Assembly (NCBI GenBank): GCA_017390645.1 | Contig: JAFPAZ010000018.1 | Span: forward strand, 1 to 9,061 | Direction of reading: 5' to 3' | From: Lachnospiraceae bacterium | Lineage (GTDB): Bacteria > Bacillota_A > Clostridia > Lachnospirales > Lachnospiraceae | DNA: 9,061 nt | Shown: positions 6,561 through 9,061 of the stretch, piece after piece | Layout: the number at the start of each line of letters is the position of its first letter | Numbering within the stretch: position 1 is the stretch's first letter | Notes under the pieces: model-generated | Databases searched by the model: none | Told to the model about the DNA's origin: nothing | The model's input: the letters and a program-made list of their open reading frames with translations, nothing else | Made by a program: the position numbers and the translations under genes

Positions 6561-6650
6561 CCGTCACTTTTTTGTTTTATTTACAACCTAAGGAAATCAA
6601 ACTCCGACAACAATAAACAACAAACCGTCACTTTTTGTTTTATTTACAAC
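6561..6650. repeat. two direct repeats of 26-27 bp, 64 bp apart, in the pspA/DUF1836 intergenic region
   Basis: CCGTCACTTTTTTGTTTTA... (6561-6587) recurs at 6625-6650 with one T fewer and is otherwise identical through TTTACAAC. Both copies are preceded by a similar AACAAC/AACAAA stretch. They end 15 bp upstream of the -35 of the plus-strand promoter at 6666. They may be binding sites for a regulator of that promoter or a decayed tandem duplication. The remainder of 6350-6560 is AT-rich and shows no gene. Confidence 0.7.
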
Positions 6651-6665
6651 TTTACTTCTTTTTTC

Positions 6666-6694
6666 TTGTCATATAGCTTTAAATACTATATAAT
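6666..6694 (+). promoter_or_regulatory. sigma-A promoter reading into the structured leader and DUF1836 gene
   Basis: The -35 TTGTCA (6666-6671, one mismatch to consensus) is followed by exactly 17 bp and a perfect TATAAT (6689-6694). Transcription would start near 6701, about 244 nt before the DUF1836 start codon. The whole inverted-repeat element at 6721-6909 would then lie in the 5' untranslated leader, or form a small RNA of its own. Confidence 0.8.
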
Positions 6695-6720
6695 AAGGTT
6701 TAGATAACTTATACAGACAG

Positions 6721-6914
6721 TTGCGAAACTATCATATTTTATTCAAAAGTAATTCAAAAGACTCAAAACAATGTCGGCAAGCTTTCGCTACGTCCGCTCG
6801 TATTGGTACTAAATTCCGGGTAACCCTCTCATTAAGTACCGACGGACACCCAAGCACCGACTTATGTGTTTTTGAATCACTTAATATTAGTTTTTTGGTA
6901 ATTTCGCAATTACC
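6721..6914 (+). ncRNA. large nested inverted-repeat element: candidate structured leader RNA or dispersed palindromic repeat
   Basis: Complementary segments nest in strict order. TTGCGAAA (6721-6728) pairs with TTTCGCAA (6902-6909). AAGTAATTCAAAA (6747-6759) pairs with TTTTGAATCACTT (6870-6882) with one mismatch. GTCGG (6773-6777) pairs with CCGAC (6857-6861), and GTCCG (6792-6796) with CGGAC (6843-6847). TTGGTACT (6803-6810) pairs with AGTACCGA (6835-6842) with one wobble. The apex holds GGG-TAA-CCC (6818-6826). A competing hairpin GGTAATT-TCGC-AATTACC (6897-6914) uses the same bases as the outermost stem. The core is clearly richer in GC than its surroundings. Open frames cross it on both strands but lack ribosome binding sites and look spurious. 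Strand is given as plus because a strong promoter lies 20 nt upstream. The element may be a cis-regulatory RNA, a small RNA or a MITE-like repeat; I cannot tell which. Confidence 0.7.
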
Positions 6915-6944
6915 CAAAATAACTTACAGAAGGAGAGCTCTCTT

Positions 6945-7556
6945 ATGAATATAAATATGGAAGAACTATTAAAAGAATGGGGAAAGCTGGATTATATCCT
7001 CCCGGAAGAAGTTCCTGAAATCGAATTATACATGGACCAGGTTACAACTTTCATGGAACAGAAATTAAAAAACAACAATCGTTACGAGGATGATAAGACA
7101 TTAACCAAAACCATGATTAATAATTATACCAAAAATCATCTGCTTCCTCCTCCGGTGAAGAAGAAATATTCCAAAAATCATATTTATTTATTAATCTATA
7201 TCTATTACCTGAAAAATTTTCTTTCTATTAACGATATCTCTGTTTTACTGGCTCCCCTTGTGGAACATTTTTCCGAAGAAGATGCCCTTGAAAACATATA
7301 TGAAACGATTTTTAAACTGGAAAAAGAACATACCAAAGTCTTGCAAACTTCCATTGAAGAAACTTACAAAAAAAGTCTAAATACTTTTTCCGGTGAAAAC
7401 AAGGAATATTTAGAACAACTTTCCTTTATCAGTCTGTTAAGCTATGATATCTATTTAAAAAAACAGATAGTGGAAAAGCTGATCGACGAAATATCTCCTT
7501 CCAAAGATGAAGTAAAACATAATAAGAAAGAAAAAAAGTACGGCAAGGAAGAATAA
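6945..7556 (+). CDS. DUF1836 domain protein, putative HTH transcription regulator
   Basis: A 203-residue protein with the DUF1836 pattern. A short N-terminal part ends in PEIELYMDQVTTFME (about 24-38). It is followed by TKTMINNYTKNHLLPPP and VKKKYSKNH (about 54-79), which resembles a MerR-type winged helix-turn-helix, and then hydrophobic helices (80-110, LLIYIYYLKNFLSINDISVLL). The C-terminal half is helical and ends in a lysine-rich tail. The family is common in Firmicutes and is thought to regulate transcription; targets are unknown. The ATG at 6945 has AAGGAG 9 nt upstream, and the SD overlaps a perfect GAGAGCTCTC palindrome (6933-6942). A second in-frame ATG at 6957 is too far from the SD. 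The gene is divergent from pspA and preceded by the structured element. No terminator is evident right after the stop. Confidence 0.88.
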   Translation: MNINMEELLKEWGKLDYILPEEVPEIELYMDQVTTFMEQKLKNNNRYEDDKTLTKTMINNYTKNHLLPPPVKKKYSKNHIYLLIYIYYLKNFLSINDISVLLAPLVEHFSEEDALENIYETIFKLEKEHTKVLQTSIEETYKKSLNTFSGENKEYLEQLSFISLLSYDIYLKKQIVEKLIDEISPSKDEVKHNKKEKKYGKEE

Positions 7557-7615
7557 CAAAGTAAAAACTCTTCATTTTCCTCACTGATATACCGATATAT
7601 GAACTAAATAGACTT

Positions 7616-7749
7616 ATCTTCAAGTACAATCATTTATTCTGGATGATTCACATTATTAATCACAGAAATATAGTGATGTAAAATCTTCAAGTACAGTCAT
7701 TTATCCAGGATGATTCACATTATTAATCACAGAAATATAGTGATGCAAA
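7616..7749. repeat. 67-bp tandem duplication, two copies
   Basis: Copy 1 (7616-7682) and copy 2 (7683-7749) are directly adjacent, both start with ATCTTCAAGTACA and end with GATGYAAA, and differ at only 4 of 67 positions. Each unit contains ATCAC and GTGAT 9 nt apart, able to form a small hairpin, and the TGATTCAC/AATCAC motif. The high identity implies a recent duplication or gene conversion. No gene lies in 7557-7905. Besides this repeat and the leader structure at 7809-7904, I see only AT-rich sequence and no strong promoter. Confidence 0.92.
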
Positions 7750-7808
7750 TTCGTTTGTTAATTACTACATATGTGTCATGAATAATCAGGTTTTATCATT
7801 AAAAATAC

Positions 7809-7904
7809 AGAGTGGGAGAAAAAAGAAAGAAAGGATTAGATACGCAAACATCTTTCACTCTTATGTTTGCACCTCATGGAAACCTAAAGCTTTCTTTCCT
7901 GAGG
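7809..7904 (+). promoter_or_regulatory. candidate structured leader with competing stems and a sequestered SD
   Basis: GCAAACAT (7844-7851) and ATGTTTGC (7863-7870) form a perfect 8-bp hairpin. Its loop contains CACTCT (7856-7861), complementary to AGAGTG at 7809-7814, which allows a pseudoknot. Further on, CCTCA-T-GGAAA (7872-7882) pairs with TTTCC-TGAGG (7895-7904), 10 bp with one bulge. This hides GAGG, the only SD-like sequence before the coiled-coil gene. GAAAGAAAG (7825-7833) can pair instead with CTTTCTTTC (7890-7898), closing the first hairpin and opening the second. It resembles an on/off leader but matches no riboswitch class I recognise. Confidence 0.5.
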
Positions 7905-7917
7905 CTTGGTACAAATT

Positions 7918-8817
7918 ATGAAAATCAACGTTACAGGAAATAATAATATTAATTTATTCACTGGAAACAATACTGCAGAAAATATCGAAAATCAAAAGAA
8001 ACAAAATTCAAAACATCCCTCTGACACATTGTATGCCGGAGATATGAATTTAAACAATGAAGCTATTATTAAAAAAATAAATGCCAGAAAACGTGCCATG
8101 AAACTTATCATGGATGTTTATGGTAACGATAAAAAAATTGACGATGGGTTAGACGAAATCAAGCAACATCAGGAAAGACTTTCTGAAAATTTGGACACAG
8201 CAAATGCCGAATTAAGAAGACTTGAAGAATCTAAAGAACAATTAAAAGAACAATACGAAATTGAAGAAGACAGTCAGGAACAAAAAGACCTTGAACTTCT
8301 GAAAAAGTATCATAAAGAACCTTTTTCTCTATCCGAAGAAGAGATAGAACGTCTTAAAGATATGGGTCCTGTTACCGATTACCAAAGAGAAGCATTGGAA
8401 CTGGATTCATTAAAAGATGACTGGCAGAAAGTTGCAGATGCATCTTCAGAAGCTATTATCAGTGCAAACAAAGCCATTTCCTCTATTCAGATTGAACGTT
8501 TGAAAACACACGCAATGACAGATGCTAAAGAGGAAGCCGAAGAAATTTTAGAATCTTCCGCAAAGGAAATCGCTGTAACGATTCTTTCCGATGCTAAAGA
8601 GAAAATGGACGAAGAGCTAGAAGAAAAAGTTGAGGTCGCAAAAGAAGTAAAAGAAAAAATGGAAAAAACGACCCAAGAAACAGACGAAACCGTAGAGAAT
8701 ACAGACACAAAAAACGAAGATAGCGAACAATTACTGAAAGATTTGAAAAAAATCATTGATGAAGAGCAAGTGGTGGAGGATGATATTAAAGGGCTGATCA
8801 TGGATACCATGATTTAA
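7918..8817 (+). CDS. charged coiled-coil protein of unknown function
   Basis: A 299-residue protein that I cannot name. It starts with an Asn-rich, probably disordered segment (1-35, MKINVTGNNNINLFTGNN), then a short TLYAGDMNL motif (37-45). Long Glu/Lys-rich helices with heptad-like spacing follow (about 55-120, 158-195 and 200-255), interrupted by a loop with LSEEEIERLKDMGPVTDYQ (137-155). The tail is acidic. No signal peptide, membrane helix or catalytic motif is seen. The layout resembles Lachnospiraceae proteins of unknown role that I have only a memory impression of. The ATG at 7918 is chosen because a TTG at 7906 lies only 1 nt after GAGG. Even so, the SD-to-ATG distance (13 nt) is long and the SD is in a hairpin, so translation is probably weak or controlled. 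It forms a single-gene unit ending in tandem stops (TAA TGA) and a strong terminator. Confidence 0.82.
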   Translation: MKINVTGNNNINLFTGNNTAENIENQKKQNSKHPSDTLYAGDMNLNNEAIIKKINARKRAMKLIMDVYGNDKKIDDGLDEIKQHQERLSENLDTANAELRRLEESKEQLKEQYEIEEDSQEQKDLELLKKYHKEPFSLSEEEIERLKDMGPVTDYQREALELDSLKDDWQKVADASSEAIISANKAISSIQIERLKTHAMTDAKEEAEEILESSAKEIAVTILSDAKEKMDEELEEKVEVAKEVKEKMEKTTQETDETVENTDTKNEDSEQLLKDLKKIIDEEQVVEDDIKGLIMDTMI

Positions 8818-8820
8818 TGA

Positions 8821-8870
8821 AAGAAGTGGTGAGAAACATCTATAATGATGTTTTTCACCACTTCTTTTTT
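8821..8870 (+). terminator. strong intrinsic terminator, possibly bidirectional
   Basis: AAGAAGTGGTGA (8821-8832) pairs with TCACCACTTCTT (8855-8866). The stem continues through a G-T wobble and AAACATC/GATGTTT to a 6-nt loop, making a 20-bp stem, and TTTT follows within a T6 run. It starts 3 nt after the stop codon. On the minus strand the stem is followed by TTCTTTCATT, so it may also end the convergent diguanylate cyclase gene. Confidence 0.94.
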
Positions 8871-8890
8871 ATGCAATTCTGAATGCAAAC

Positions 8891-9061
8891 TTATTCATAG
8901 ATGCAAAAGGCATCCTTTCCGTTCTTTTTGCTTACATACAAGGCTTTATCCGCACATTGGAACATTTTCATATAATCGTTATTCTCATCACTAAATGTGG
9001 ATATTCCCATACTGCAATGCACCTGGAGTTCTGTATCTTTTTCAGAGTATTCATAATGTAA
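8891..9061 (-). CDS. diguanylate cyclase (GGDEF domain), C-terminal fragment cut by the window edge
   Basis: The visible 56 residues are the end of a GGDEF domain. CSMGIS (16-21) matches the conserved S-x-GI-S strand, DENNDYMKMFQCADKALYVSKKNGKDAF (25-52) matches the closing ADKALYxAKxxGKD helix, and the protein ends in IYE. The GG(D/E)EF active site and any sensor or membrane part lie beyond base 9061, so activity cannot be judged. Full-length enzymes of this kind make cyclic di-GMP from two GTP, controlling motility, adhesion and surface structures. It converges on the coiled-coil gene with 73 nt between the stop codons, which hold the shared terminator. Confidence 0.92.
   Translation of the reverse strand, partial: LHYEYSEKDTELQVHCSMGISTFSDENNDYMKMFQCADKALYVSKKNGKDAFCIYE

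Noticed and set aside
6721..6948. 75-residue plus-strand frame ending in TGA that overlaps the DUF1836 ATG, and a 61-residue minus-strand frame (6732-6917)
   Set aside because: The plus frame starts at a TTG without SD, the minus frame has no SD either, both cover the inverted repeat, and neither resembles a functional protein. They are by-products of the structured element.
7616..7749. CRISPR array
   Set aside because: The two 67-bp units are directly adjacent with no spacer between them, the unit is too long for a CRISPR repeat, and no cas gene is present.
7801..7917. Cyclic-di-GMP-I (GEMM) riboswitch
   Set aside because: A GCAAAC and a GGAAACC are present, but the conserved GACGCAAAGCC segment and the two tandem helices in the right order are absent.
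7863..7946. 27-codon upstream reading frame (ATG at 7863) overlapping the coiled-coil gene start
   Set aside because: No ribosome binding site at usable distance; the ATG lies inside the 8-bp hairpin arm and the peptide has no attenuator-like codon bias.

Overview
The window looks like a chromosomal segment of a low-GC Gram-positive anaerobe of the Clostridia, most likely a Lachnospiraceae (Roseburia/Agathobacter-like). This rests on the AT-rich base composition, strong AGGAGG-type ribosome binding sites, tRNA genes without encoded CCA, a DUF1836 regulator, a phage-shock module of Bacillus ydj type, and gene families that I associate with that family. No search was run, so the taxonomy is an inference.

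Layout, left to right. (1) 1-253: three tRNA genes on the minus strand, transcribed Pro(TGG), Gly(TCC), Arg(TCT), behind a full-consensus sigma-A promoter (294-322). (2) 421-740: a small single-pass membrane protein with an acidic tail, minus strand, with its own terminator. (3) 836-6269: a minus-strand run of pspA, a zinc-ribbon membrane protein, a YdjI-type SPFH protein and the pcrA/uvrD helicase gene. The first three form a reduced phage-shock (envelope stress) module. Strong hairpins after pspA and before pcrA probably set expression of the parts separately. (4) 6270-6944: a long intergenic region with the pspA promoter, two direct repeats 64 bp apart, a near-consensus plus-strand promoter (6666-6694), and then a large nested imperfect inverted repeat (6721-6909). 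The last lies in the 5' leader of the next gene. (5) 6945-7556: a DUF1836 putative transcription factor, plus strand. (6) 7557-7917: gene-free DNA with a 67-bp tandem duplication and then a second structured leader. (7) 7918-8817: a charged coiled-coil protein of unknown function, closed by a 20-bp-stem terminator. (8) 8891-9061: the C-terminal end of a GGDEF diguanylate cyclase on the minus strand, running off the window.

How the genes work together: PspA is an ESCRT-III-like membrane-repair protein, and the SPFH and zinc-ribbon proteins are its likely membrane partners. PcrA is a housekeeping DNA-repair helicase that appears only physically linked to them. The two most interesting unexplained signals are the two structured, apparently transcribed leaders, at 6701-6944 and about 7809-7917. 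Neither matches a riboswitch class that I recognise.
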